Assembly: GCA_041749815.1 (NCBI GenBank)
Contig: JBGTAR010000378.1
Coordinates: 1-34,956, forward strand
Source of the DNA: JAJTZA01 sp041749815
GTDB lineage: Bacteria; Verrucomicrobiota; Verrucomicrobiia; Chthoniobacterales; Terrimicrobiaceae
Direction of reading: 5' to 3'
DNA: 34,956 nucleotides
The first letter of the stretch is position 1, and every line of letters starts with the position of its first letter. The translations under genes were made by a program, and so were the position numbers. Below are positions 25,498 through 33,387 of this stretch, piece after piece. The notes beneath the pieces are model-generated. The model worked only from the letters and a program-made list of their open reading frames with translations, ran no database searches and was not told the DNA's origin.

Positions 25498-26904
25498 TCA
25501 GGTGTAGTGGAACTGCGCGGTGGCCGTGCAGGTGGAGGAAGCGGTGATCTGCATCCAGTGGGCGCTGAAGCCGGACGGGAAGCAAAACGCCTCGTAGCCA
25601 CCCGGTGCGACGCGGATGGTTTTCCATGCGCGAAAGTCGCCGGTGCCGAGGAAATCGATGCCGATCTCGAAATCGACGTCCGCGTCGTGTCGATGGGTGA
25701 GGTGAAGGCATTTGTTGTCGAATCCAGTCATCAGGTAGGGGTCCGAGGCGACGCCGGCCTCGACGGCAGAATCCCACCAGGGTCCGCCCCACCCTGTCGG
25801 CTTGCCGAGGTTCCAAAGATCCTCGGTGCGGCCCATCCAGATACCCGACTGGGGTTCGGCGCACTGATGGTTTGCGCCGGAGTCATGGCTGGCATTGTCC
25901 GAGCCGATGACCAGCATGCCCTTCCACGAACAGAAGTCGCCATGAACCCAGAGGTGGCTTGAGATCGGACGCACGCCCCAGATCCGGTTGCCATAAGCCC
26001 ATGGGGAAAATTCGTAAAACATCCCGTGCAGGTCCATGAGGAAGCGTTCGTGTTCGACCGAGCGGATGCGCGGCCACTCGGTCTGCCATTTGTGGTCGTG
26101 GGTATGACTGGCCTTTGGCAGGCGGTAGGTCGTCCACCGTTCATCCGCCGCCGTGTAGACCTTGAGGATCGCCGAGGCGCGATCCCATCCGTTGGCAAAG
26201 ATCGTCTCGCCAAAATGCCCGAGACCGTTGACGCAGATGAACGGCTTCCGCTCCAGCACCTTCCATTGCGTGCCGTCGAACTCGGCCAGCGTGCCGTCGT
26301 TTTTTTCGCCGAGAAAATCCGGCTCGCTGTAGTCGTTGTTGGTCACAACAAGGCGCCCGCAGCCGGTATAGCAGTCCTTAAAATGGCACTTCATTTCGCC
26401 CGGTGTCCCGAGTTCCTGCGTCAGGTCGAAAAGCAGACGGTGCTCGAGGGTGACGACATCCAGCTCGAACAGCTCACCCTCCATCCCGAGCATGTAAACA
26501 AGCGTTTCCGGTTTCTCCAGGTGGCTGGCCGTGCCGCAAAGGCGGACATCGATCAAGGCCTCCACCGTCCGCACGTTGCCCTCGGTGTCGATCACGTGGG
26601 GGCCAATGATGAGCTGGCTCGTCGGCGAATGGACGAAGCGGTTGGCAAACGTTCCGTCCACCGCCGCCGGGTGACGTCGCATTTCAAAGGTCGTCCCGTC
26701 GATCACGCGCAGGCCGGTGCCCGTCCCGGAGGAACGGCGGTGAGACGAGTAGTTCAGGATATAAAGGTCGCCCCGCCACGGCATGAGACATCCGATGCCG
26801 ATCTCGGATCGCGGGGGACCAAAGTCGGCCACCTGGGAATACGCGGGGATGACTCCTCCGAAACTTTGAGGCAGCCGGGATTCGATGGCCGGGGGCGATT
26901 TCAT
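25498..26904 (-). CDS. Uncharacterised propeller-like protein
   Basis: I do not recognise a named family for this 468-residue protein. Repeated short blocks such as GDLYILNYSS, LIIGPHVIDTEG, TLVYMLGMEGELFELD, GRLVVTNNDYSEPD, DGTLAEFDGTQWKVLER and MLVIGSDNASHD suggest a beta-propeller of six or seven blades. A His/Trp-rich segment HTHDHKWQTEWPRIR near residue 270 and LMDLHGMFYEFSPWAYG look like an active-site or ligand surface. The C-terminus is a sandwich-like piece (DVDFEIGIDFLGTGDF, GGYEAFCFPSG). No signal peptide is seen. It begins 11 bp after the stop of the multidomain GH, so it shares an operon controlled from operator 6. A new hydrolase or lyase acting on the product is plausible but unproven. 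Confidence 0.8.
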   Translation of the reverse strand: MKSPPAIESRLPQSFGGVIPAYSQVADFGPPRSEIGIGCLMPWRGDLYILNYSSHRRSSGTGTGLRVIDGTTFEMRRHPAAVDGTFANRFVHSPTSQLIIGPHVIDTEGNVRTVEALIDVRLCGTASHLEKPETLVYMLGMEGELFELDVVTLEHRLLFDLTQELGTPGEMKCHFKDCYTGCGRLVVTNNDYSEPDFLGEKNDGTLAEFDGTQWKVLERKPFICVNGLGHFGETIFANGWDRASAILKVYTAADERWTTYRLPKASHTHDHKWQTEWPRIRSVEHERFLMDLHGMFYEFSPWAYGNRIWGVRPISSHLWVHGDFCSWKGMLVIGSDNASHDSGANHQCAEPQSGIWMGRTEDLWNLGKPTGWGGPWWDSAVEAGVASDPYLMTGFDNKCLHLTHRHDADVDFEIGIDFLGTGDFRAWKTIRVAPGGYEAFCFPSGFSAHWMQITASSTCTATAQFHYT

Positions 26905-26915
26905 TGTCCAGAACC

Positions 26916-29867
26916 CTACTGCGGATTCACTTCAATCCCCGCCAGCGTCCACCTCTTACCGGCTCCCACGGTTTTCAACGTGAGAGTCAACTGACCGTCC
27001 GTAACCGTGACATTGAAGGTGTATGGCAGAACCTGACCCGCGACTTGATCAATGTCGTTCAGCATGGGTTGCCCCTCCGCAAGGACATACATATTCGTGC
27101 GCTCATAGGAGGGATCACCCAGATAGACCGTCACGGCATAGTTTCCATTGGGGAGATCGACGAGGAAATTCCTTTCATACTGCGACGAGTGCCCATCCTG
27201 TTCGAGAGGCTGCCCGGTGTTACGCTGGTAGGAGGTAATGCTTGAGCGGCTTTCCCAGCCATATCCCTTCTTGGGATCGTAGGAACTGCTGGAGAGGGAC
27301 ACTTTCACCCATCCATCGGGAGCCGAACTGAGCGGCCAGTCTTGGAGATCCAAGCGGAGGTGACCATAGAGCCCCTCTGTGCCGGATGTGTTTGTTCCGT
27401 TTGCCACGAACATCAGGGTCTGATTTTCGGGAAGACCCGTTAAAACCCGTGCCGGCTCTCCGCCAAGCGGAACGACACTATGCAAGCCCTGATAGGTGTG
27501 GATTTCGATCTTGGTCGCATCGGAGGGGATGCCAAACAACTTCACCGAGTTGCCCGGGAACGACGTGCCCTCCTGTCGGTTTTGCCAGACCCACATTTTC
27601 TTCGTCGCGCTCTTAAGTTCCCAGCCCCCGATTTGGTGCGGATAGAGGTTTGTGAACTCCATGCCGTTCGCAAGATCGGCGAATCGCCGCCAAACCTCGG
27701 CGCGCTGCGATGGAACGAACGGGACCTTCGAGACTGTCAGTCCAAAACTCCGACTCGATTCGAGAAAGTTCAAGCTGAACGGCTGGGCGAGGCGGGTGAC
27801 CGGGTTCGGACCATTCCCGGCATTGCCAACAACCCCGATCTGGTCCCAGATCGATGTCAGGAAGGCCTTCCCGTCAGCGCCTTCCTTATTGTTATTGAAT
27901 TCGTCGCAGAGGTAGAGGATGTCCTTGGTGATGCCGTTTTCACTCTTGTGACGGTCGAACATGTATTGCGATGTCCAATCCTTCTTTCCGATGGAGTCAT
28001 AGTTGTGGAGCATGAGACCCTGGAATGTTCCGTCGCTGTTGTCGGGGGCGGAGCCGTCGTTGAAGTAGTCCTTCACCGCATCGAGATAGCCGCGTGCGGT
28101 CCACTCGCCGCTTTCCCGGTAGGACGTGTAGCCCCCGGGCACCACGAGCAGGCTTTGACTCACGGAGTGCACGCCGTCGGCAAACGCCTTGAGGGCCTGA
28201 CGATAAATTTGGAAATCGACCCCGATCCCATTATCAGAGGTCACCCAGTGGGCAGGAATCTCGGGCTCGTTGAAGGCCGAGTAGATCGTGATGCCCCAGT
28301 CGGTGATGCCCTGGGACTGCAGCCAGGCACTGTTCGGGCGGAAACGCTGCGCAAATTTCCGGCCGATCTCATACCAATTGTAGTCCGCGGTATTCCCCAC
28401 ACTGTCGTCGTAATAGTCGATGAGAATGAAGGCATCCAACCCGAACTCATGGGCTTTGAGAACCTCCTCGTCGGCCTTGTGGGGGGATGGCGCACCACCC
28501 TCCCAGAATTCGTTCAAGCGAACCGAGATGCGAGTCGTGCCACCTTTGACGTAGTCGAGAGCTTCAAAGGACCACGTGGTCTCTTCGACCGGCACCGCCG
28601 CATCGACCGTCGTTCCCAACAGCAGTGGCACTCCGCTGACCACACCTGGGGAAGGAGCGGAGTTTGACGAGACAAGCAACCAGTCCACATTCGCGATCTG
28701 GCCAGAGCCGAAAAACCTGAGATAGAGGTTTTCTGTTCCGCTGACATTGGAAAGGGTCGTTTCTGCCGTGGTGTAGGACCAGCCGCCTGTGGGTGCCAAA
28801 AGAATCGTGCCGATCTCGGTACCATTTTCGCTGCCGGTACGGACACTCACCGTTCCAGTCTGCGAGGTGTATCCACTCGAATAACTGATCGCGAGCGTTG
28901 CGCCGTTCTGCCCGAAATTGACGTTGTGGTAGCCCATCCATTCGTTGTTATTGATAAATTTCACAACCGAGCCGGTGCCACCCGAGCCAATGCTAACGCC
29001 GTAGGCGGCATCATAATCCTCCGCCTCAATCAGCGTTTCGATGATGCCGGCACCGGCGACAGTGATCGAGCCGGACGTGCCCTCAAAGGTTCCGCCACCG
29101 AGAGCATTCAAGGCGGCAGGGAGGTAGTTGCCGGGAGCAAGTTCGGTTGGGCCGACAATCACGCTCCGGAATGTGTGGTTGAAGGTTCCGAGACGGAACG
29201 TGCTTGCGGGCGACATGATGAGGGCATGGTCGCCCGCACCATTAATCGCATACAGGGGCTCGAAGATTCCCGCATCGAGCTGTAGCGTCGAACCGGCGCC
29301 GAGCGAGCCCGGAATCGTGCTGGTAAAGAGGTTCCCGGAGGCACCGGTCAACTTGAACGTCCCGCTGAATGTGTTCGCGGGGTTGGTCAGCGTCACCGTG
29401 TCGCCGGCATTGAAGCTCAGCGTGAGCGTGCCGTTGCCGGTGACCTGCGAATCAATCACAAAACTCCGGTCCGCAGTGGAGTTGCTTCGCAGCTCGCCAG
29501 TGGCGGCAATGGCCAGGGTCCCGCTGAGAGCCTGGGACGTGTTTTGTGTTTCGACGCGGCCGCCGTTCGTGAGGGTCAGGTTAAGGTCGAGCGTCTGCCC
29601 ACCGGTCCGGAGGTAAGCGTTCGGGCCATCGAGAGTCAGATAGTTCCCTTGAAAACTGTTACGCGTGCTGTAACTCGCATCCAGCCGGTAGGCATTGTTA
29701 AAGTAGTTCTTGCCCGAGTTGGACGAAACGTTTTGACCGTCACTCCATCGGGAGCTCTGATTCCAGGCGCCGGACGAGACGGCGGTGACGGTTTGCGCCC
29801 ACGCCGGGCCGCTAAGGATAACGATGAGGGATGCAATGAGGGTACGAAGGAGTTTGGGAGTTTTCAT
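26916..29867 (-). CDS. Secreted multidomain clan GH-A hydrolase with N-terminal beta domain and CBM6
   Basis: The 983-residue protein has four parts. A signal peptide (LRTLIASLIVILSGPAWA) leads into a ~240-residue beta domain (GAWNQSSRWSDG ... NALGGGTFEGTSGSITV) shared with the proteins at 20140 and 30031. Residues ~276-397 form a CBM6-type module (IEAEDYDAAYGV, NNNEWMGYHNVNFG, VDWLLVSS). A TIM barrel follows at ~400-800, with acid/base E534 in YSAFNEPEIPAHW and likely nucleophile E656 in YLCDEFNNN. The C-terminal ~150 residues (YGWESRSS, ERNFLVDLPNGNYAVTVYLG, KRWTLAGIEV) form a malectin-like sandwich. The barrel belongs to clan GH-A but I cannot name its family. The ATG at 29867 is preceded by AAGGGG, and operator 6 lies 58 bp upstream. 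Confidence 0.85.
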   Translation of the reverse strand: MKTPKLLRTLIASLIVILSGPAWAQTVTAVSSGAWNQSSRWSDGQNVSSNSGKNYFNNAYRLDASYSTRNSFQGNYLTLDGPNAYLRTGGQTLDLNLTLTNGGRVETQNTSQALSGTLAIAATGELRSNSTADRSFVIDSQVTGNGTLTLSFNAGDTVTLTNPANTFSGTFKLTGASGNLFTSTIPGSLGAGSTLQLDAGIFEPLYAINGAGDHALIMSPASTFRLGTFNHTFRSVIVGPTELAPGNYLPAALNALGGGTFEGTSGSITVAGAGIIETLIEAEDYDAAYGVSIGSGGTGSVVKFINNNEWMGYHNVNFGQNGATLAISYSSGYTSQTGTVSVRTGSENGTEIGTILLAPTGGWSYTTAETTLSNVSGTENLYLRFFGSGQIANVDWLLVSSNSAPSPGVVSGVPLLLGTTVDAAVPVEETTWSFEALDYVKGGTTRISVRLNEFWEGGAPSPHKADEEVLKAHEFGLDAFILIDYYDDSVGNTADYNWYEIGRKFAQRFRPNSAWLQSQGITDWGITIYSAFNEPEIPAHWVTSDNGIGVDFQIYRQALKAFADGVHSVSQSLLVVPGGYTSYRESGEWTARGYLDAVKDYFNDGSAPDNSDGTFQGLMLHNYDSIGKKDWTSQYMFDRHKSENGITKDILYLCDEFNNNKEGADGKAFLTSIWDQIGVVGNAGNGPNPVTRLAQPFSLNFLESSRSFGLTVSKVPFVPSQRAEVWRRFADLANGMEFTNLYPHQIGGWELKSATKKMWVWQNRQEGTSFPGNSVKLFGIPSDATKIEIHTYQGLHSVVPLGGEPARVLTGLPENQTLMFVANGTNTSGTEGLYGHLRLDLQDWPLSSAPDGWVKVSLSSSSYDPKKGYGWESRSSITSYQRNTGQPLEQDGHSSQYERNFLVDLPNGNYAVTVYLGDPSYERTNMYVLAEGQPMLNDIDQVAGQVLPYTFNVTVTDGQLTLTLKTVGAGKRWTLAGIEVNPQ

Positions 29868-29925
29868 GGGGGGGAATAACCCCTTCAAACTGTGACGGTC
29901 TTGGAAAGAGACCAAGAGAGATTTT

Positions 29926-29941
29926 CTCCCAGCGTTGCGAG
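29926..29941. promoter_or_regulatory. Operator site 6 (half conserved)
   Basis: CTCCCAGCGTTGCGAG retains GTTGCGA and shares its left half with site 5. It stands 58 bp upstream of the multidomain GH. The orientation of the better half-site is opposite to the gene, which matters little for a palindromic operator. Confidence 0.5.
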
Positions 29942-30030
29942 AACGCAGAACATCGCTATGGGAGGAAACTCCCCGATGCATCATGATCCGCCTGCGTTTA
30001 AAACCAACCTCAGGAACCGGCCTTGGCGGA

Positions 30031-30876
30031 TCAGGGAGCGACGGCGATCGATCCCGTTCCCCCCTCAAACCTGCCACCCCCAAGGGCATTCAGGGCATCC
30101 AGGGAATAGGTTCCAGGCGCCAGCGTCTGGTCACCGACCGTCACGGATTTGAACGTATGGTGATGATCGTGCAGGAGCACCACCGCCTCGGGAGTCATGA
30201 TGAGGCGGTTCCCGCCTCCGGCAATTTCATATGCCGGATCGAAGGTTCCCTGCACGATGTGAATGGTCGAACCGGTGCCGAGTGATCCGGCCTCCGTGCT
30301 ACGAAAGGTGCTCCCGGGCTTGTTGCCCTCCACACGCCATTCGCCCTCAAAAGTGTTCGCCGGATTGGTGACTGTGAATTCGTCGTCGCCGTCCATCGCC
30401 AATGTCAACACCCCCTCACCCGAGACCAGAGAGTTGATCGTGAGCTTGTTGGCAGCCGCGCCCGGGCCCTCGATGATGCCGGTGTCCGGGATCACGAGCG
30501 AGCCTCCGATGTTTTGTCCAGAACCTGTGTTGGTAGCTGAAAGCCTTCCACCCGCAGTCAGAACGAGATCCACGAGAACCCCGCTGGTTCTGAACATGCG
30601 GAGCATGGATTTGGGACCTTCAATCGTCAGTGTGATCCCGTCGAAGGCCTCCCTTGAGACATGCAAAATGTCGAGTCGGAATCCACCGTTGTTTCTGTAG
30701 GCACAGGCGGGTTCCGGGGACTGCAGGCTGGACCAGCGGTCCTTGGAGTTCCACGGACCGCTCGAGGTTGCCATGACATCCTGGGCGCGCGCATCCAAGC
30801 CGCCAGCGCCGAGTGCGATTGCGACAAAAGGCAGGAGTATGTGCGAACGTTTGATTGGGGAGCGGGCCGGTTTCAT
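30031..30876 (-). CDS. Secreted beta-rich protein, stand-alone copy of the shared domain
   Basis: The 281-residue product has a signal peptide (RSHILLPFVAIALGAGGLDARA) followed by one copy of the beta domain seen at 20140 and in the multidomain GH: SSGPWNSKDRWSS, YRNNGGFRLDILHVSREAF, LTLAMDGDDEFTVTNPANTF, SLGTGSTIHI and TLAPGTYSLDALNALGGGRF, closing GSIAVAP. It lacks a PEP-CTERM anchor and any catalytic module, so it may be released as a small soluble protein. The ATG at 30876 is preceded by GGAAAG; the extra upstream codons are unconserved. It lies 163 bp before the multidomain GH in the same direction and diverges from GH130 across the best operator of the window. Function unknown. Confidence 0.82.
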   Translation of the reverse strand: MKPARSPIKRSHILLPFVAIALGAGGLDARAQDVMATSSGPWNSKDRWSSLQSPEPACAYRNNGGFRLDILHVSREAFDGITLTIEGPKSMLRMFRTSGVLVDLVLTAGGRLSATNTGSGQNIGGSLVIPDTGIIEGPGAAANKLTINSLVSGEGVLTLAMDGDDEFTVTNPANTFEGEWRVEGNKPGSTFRSTEAGSLGTGSTIHIVQGTFDPAYEIAGGGNRLIMTPEAVVLLHDHHHTFKSVTVGDQTLAPGTYSLDALNALGGGRFEGGTGSIAVAP

Positions 30877-30926
30877 CACTTTCCACCATCTACATCGATC
30901 GCCGCACGAAGGCAATCCTCCGGCCT

Positions 30927-30942
30927 ATCGCAACGTTGCGAT
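30927..30942. promoter_or_regulatory. Operator site 7 (perfect palindrome)
   Basis: ATCGCAACGTTGCGAT is a perfect 16-bp palindrome with central CG and defines the ideal form of the motif. It lies 50 bp from the start of the beta-domain gene on one side and 46 bp from the start of GH130 on the other. Confidence 0.8.
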
Positions 30943-30988
30943 CCCAAGACACTCCCCCCGCCACCAAGTCCTCGATATTTCTCCATCC

Positions 30989-31939
30989 ATGTCCGACACC
31001 TATATCAAAATCGACCGCTTTGTGATGAAACGCCATCATGGGAATCCCATTCTCACCGTCTCGGCTTTTCCCGTGAAGATGCGGGCGGTTTACAATTCCA
31101 GCGCAGTGAAGACGCCTGATGGAAAGTACGTGATGCTTTGCCGGGTGAATCAATTGAACCACCAAACACTTCTCTGGGGGGCGGACAGCGAAGATGGTGC
31201 GACATTCACGCCGCGACCGGAGCCGTACCGAATGCCGGAGACCGCAGAGTGGAAGTATTTCGCGCCGTGCTATTATGACCCGCGGATCACGTGGATCGAC
31301 GGGGAATTTAAAGTTCTTCTAGCCTGTCAGAGTGCAGCGGGAACGCGGGTTGCGATGTTCCGCAGCGCGGATCTCGGCGAGCTGAAATTCCAGTGCTGGA
31401 TCAATCAACCGGACAACCGGAACATGGTTCTTTTTCCAGAAAAGGCACCGGACGGACGCTACGTCCGTCTGGAGAGGCCGAACGTCGCGGACAAAGGCGG
31501 GAAGGGGAACATCTGGGCCAGCTATTCACCCGATTTGCTTCACTGGGGCGACTCGCATGAAGTCCTGAAGACTACGGATTGCTACAACTATGCTTTCAGC
31601 GGTCTCGGGCCTTCGACGGTTCCGATGCGGATCGATGAGGGGTGGCTGATGTTTTTCCATGGCATCATGGACAACTGCACGTCGCGCGAATACAGCATGG
31701 GCGCGGCGATCCTGGATGCCAATGCCCCGCACAAGGTTCTCCATCACACAAAGCATCCCCTGCTCTTCCCGGAGGCCGACTACGAAATGACCGGCCTCGT
31801 CGAGCACGTCGTTTTTCCGTGCTCGTCGATTCTAGAAGATGACGGAGAGGTGCGGGTCTATTACGGCGCGGCCGACACGGTTCAGTGCATGGCGTCCGGA
31901 CGTCTCGAGGACATCATCCACGCCTGCAAAAACTGGTAG
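30989..31939 (+). CDS. GH130 family glycoside phosphorylase/hydrolase
   Basis: The 316-residue protein is a five-bladed propeller of the GH130 type. It has HHGNPILTVSAFP, YNSSAVKTPDGKYVMLCRV, the likely catalytic D97 in YYDPRIT, then NMVLFPEK, YVRLERPN and GPSTVPMRIDEGWLMFFHG, with a closing FPCSSILEDDGEVRVYYGAADT. Most members phosphorolyse beta-mannosides (for example mannosyl-glucose or beta-1,4-mannobiose); some hydrolyse beta-1,2-mannosides. No signal peptide is seen, which fits an intracellular phosphorylase. The ATG at 30989 is chosen because it follows operator 7 and precedes the family's opening; an internal ATG at 31022 is possible. It is a single-gene unit on the plus strand, and marks the right end of the operator-bearing region. 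Confidence 0.92.
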   Translation: MSDTYIKIDRFVMKRHHGNPILTVSAFPVKMRAVYNSSAVKTPDGKYVMLCRVNQLNHQTLLWGADSEDGATFTPRPEPYRMPETAEWKYFAPCYYDPRITWIDGEFKVLLACQSAAGTRVAMFRSADLGELKFQCWINQPDNRNMVLFPEKAPDGRYVRLERPNVADKGGKGNIWASYSPDLLHWGDSHEVLKTTDCYNYAFSGLGPSTVPMRIDEGWLMFFHGIMDNCTSREYSMGAAILDANAPHKVLHHTKHPLLFPEADYEMTGLVEHVVFPCSSILEDDGEVRVYYGAADTVQCMASGRLEDIIHACKNW

Positions 31940-31982
31940 CCGGCGCCCCGGCCGATTCCTGACGAAACACAGGATCCGGGAA

Positions 31983-32238
31983 TCACCGTGAAGCTCATGA
32001 AGGACATGAAGAGGCAGAAAAAATGCGCTTCAGATCACGGTCAATCCAGAATGACACGAACGGAAGCGGCTCGCAGTTCCTAATCGTAATCGTAATCATA
32101 ATCTTCTTATCAGCCATTTTCGATTAGGATTAGGATTATGATTCAGCCTCAATGCCTCTTAAGTTTGCGCCATTCGGGGGATTCCCCAAAAGATTTTACC
32201 TGATCCATCTTCATGCTCTCCATGAGCTTCATGGTGAG
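31983..32238. repeat. Inverted-repeat element with inner hexanucleotide hairpin
   Basis: Imperfect inverted arms lie at 31983-32017 (TCACCGTGAAGCTCATGAAG...) and 32203-32238 (complement of TCACCATGAAGCTCATGGAG...). Between them, 32079-32103 is built of TAATCG/TAATCA units and 32122-32143 of GATTAG/GATTAT units, which pair in inverted sense around an 18-base spacer. The 463-bp gap 31940-32402 has no convincing gene; a 65-codon open frame crosses the right arm but looks fortuitous. Such elements recur between genes in some Verrucomicrobiota and Planctomycetota, as far as I recall. Confidence 0.6.
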
Positions 32239-32402
32239 TCCTATCTCGGCATCGAGGTCATTCCACCCACCAGTTTTTGTTGGGGGCAGGTCCGAGCCCG
32301 CCCTCGGTGAGGAAGAGAGCGGACGATTTATGGGGTAGGAGGGCATGATGAGATGGAATGGGACGGGTCGTTGTGGCTTTCATTCTTTTGCCGGGACAAA
32401 AC

Positions 32403-32905
32403 TCAAGGCTTGGGCAGTTTGGGAAAGTTCAAAAGAAACCTGCGGCAAAGGTCGGGCACGCTGTCGAAGCGCATTTCAAGGGCGTACTTTTCGTTGATGG
32501 CGGCGAATGCTGCGACATCGCCCCATGCGGCGGCCACCTCGCGGAAGTACTGTTCGAAGCCAGCGGGAGAAATGACTTCGATGATTTCACAGGGAGCATC
32601 ACCCGCATTCCAGAAGGTGTGCCATTGCCCGCGCGGTTTGAAGACCCAAGTGCCCGGCCCTGCCTCACGACATCCTCGCCGAGGAGGGCTCCCAGTTTGC
32701 CCTTGAGGACAAAAGAGTATTCATCCTCCCGGTGATGAAGGTGGAGCGGCGCGGCAAGGGCCCGGGGAGCCAATGGATGATGGACCACCGAGAATTGCCC
32801 GGAGGTCGATGATCCGTGGATTTTCCAATCGACGCCCAGTCCTGCGAAATCGAAGGAGTCTGTGCTGTCTGGAGGAAGAATAATGGGGATTGTTGGTGTT
32901 TTCAT
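32403..32905 (-). pseudogene. Cupin-domain protein gene with a frameshift
   Basis: Read from the ATG at 32905, the first 80 residues contain cupin motif 1: H55-x-H57-x4-E62 and G69 in PLHLHHREDEYSFVLKG. Near 32668/32669 one base is missing: the frame is lost at GEDVV. In the next frame the protein continues as EAGPGTWVFKPRGQWHTFWN, which contains cupin motif 2 (P-R-G-x2-H-x3-N). It then runs through EIIEVISPAGFEQYFREV to a stop at 32403, LNFPKLPKP. The two halves together would make a normal ~167-residue small cupin. Both halves look well conserved, so the shift is recent or a sequencing error. The substrate is unknown. No operator is near. Confidence 0.85.
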
Positions 32906-32949
32906 CAGGGACAGGCTTCCAGGATCATATTGACGGGTGTCTCGGTGGC

Positions 32950-33387
32950 TCAGATCCGCCGACGGAAGACGACTTCCCCGTCCTCATCCACCTCGCCTGT
33001 CGGCATGAATCCCAGGGAGTGGAACAAGCGCTCGGAGCCGAGGTTGCCGGGGACCACGCTGACATAAATTTCCTTGCAGGCATAGGTCTCACGCAATTTC
33101 ACAAGCAGAAGACCGAGGGCGGTCGTCCCGTGGCCTTTTCTTTGATAGGCGCGGTCGATCATCAGGCGCACAACGTAAACCCGGTGCGACTCCGGATCAT
33201 TCCCATAGAGCACGAAGCCGATCGGGGTGGCGTCCTTTTCAATGACCCCGGGAACCAGATAGTCCCACGTTTTCGAGTGGGCAATCGACAGAACGTTCGG
33301 CGCGACAAATGAGCTTTGCTCCTCGCTCACCTTGAGCGCGACGACGGCCTCGAAGTTTTTCGGCGATAGAGGAGCAATCGTGATCAT
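32950..33387 (-). CDS. GNAT family N-acetyltransferase, diamine/spermidine-type
   Basis: The protein has 145 residues from the ATG at 33387, where the family's usual opening lies (MITIAPLSPKNFEAVVALKV); an ATG nine codons upstream (33414) is possible. SEEQSSFVAPN followed by SIAH is the block seen in spermidine/diamine acetyltransferases. The acetyl-CoA loop is Q82-R-K-G85-H-G87 in RAYQRKGHGTTAL, and the C-terminal strand is FHSLGFMPTGE. It would transfer acetyl from acetyl-CoA to an amine in the cytosol; polyamine specificity is inferred from the N-terminal block only. It lies 44 bp upstream of the cupin gene in the same direction, so the two were probably co-transcribed. Upstream (33415-33626) nothing is recognised. 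Confidence 0.88.
   Translation of the reverse strand: MITIAPLSPKNFEAVVALKVSEEQSSFVAPNVLSIAHSKTWDYLVPGVIEKDATPIGFVLYGNDPESHRVYVVRLMIDRAYQRKGHGTTALGLLLVKLRETYACKEIYVSVVPGNLGSERLFHSLGFMPTGEVDEDGEVVFRRRI

Noticed and set aside
27480..28667. 395-codon plus-strand open frame
   Set aside because: It is antisense to the multidomain hydrolase and shows no domain-like pattern.
32149..32346. 65-codon minus-strand open frame
   Set aside because: It crosses the right arm of the inverted-repeat element, its codons follow the repeat, and no family pattern is visible.
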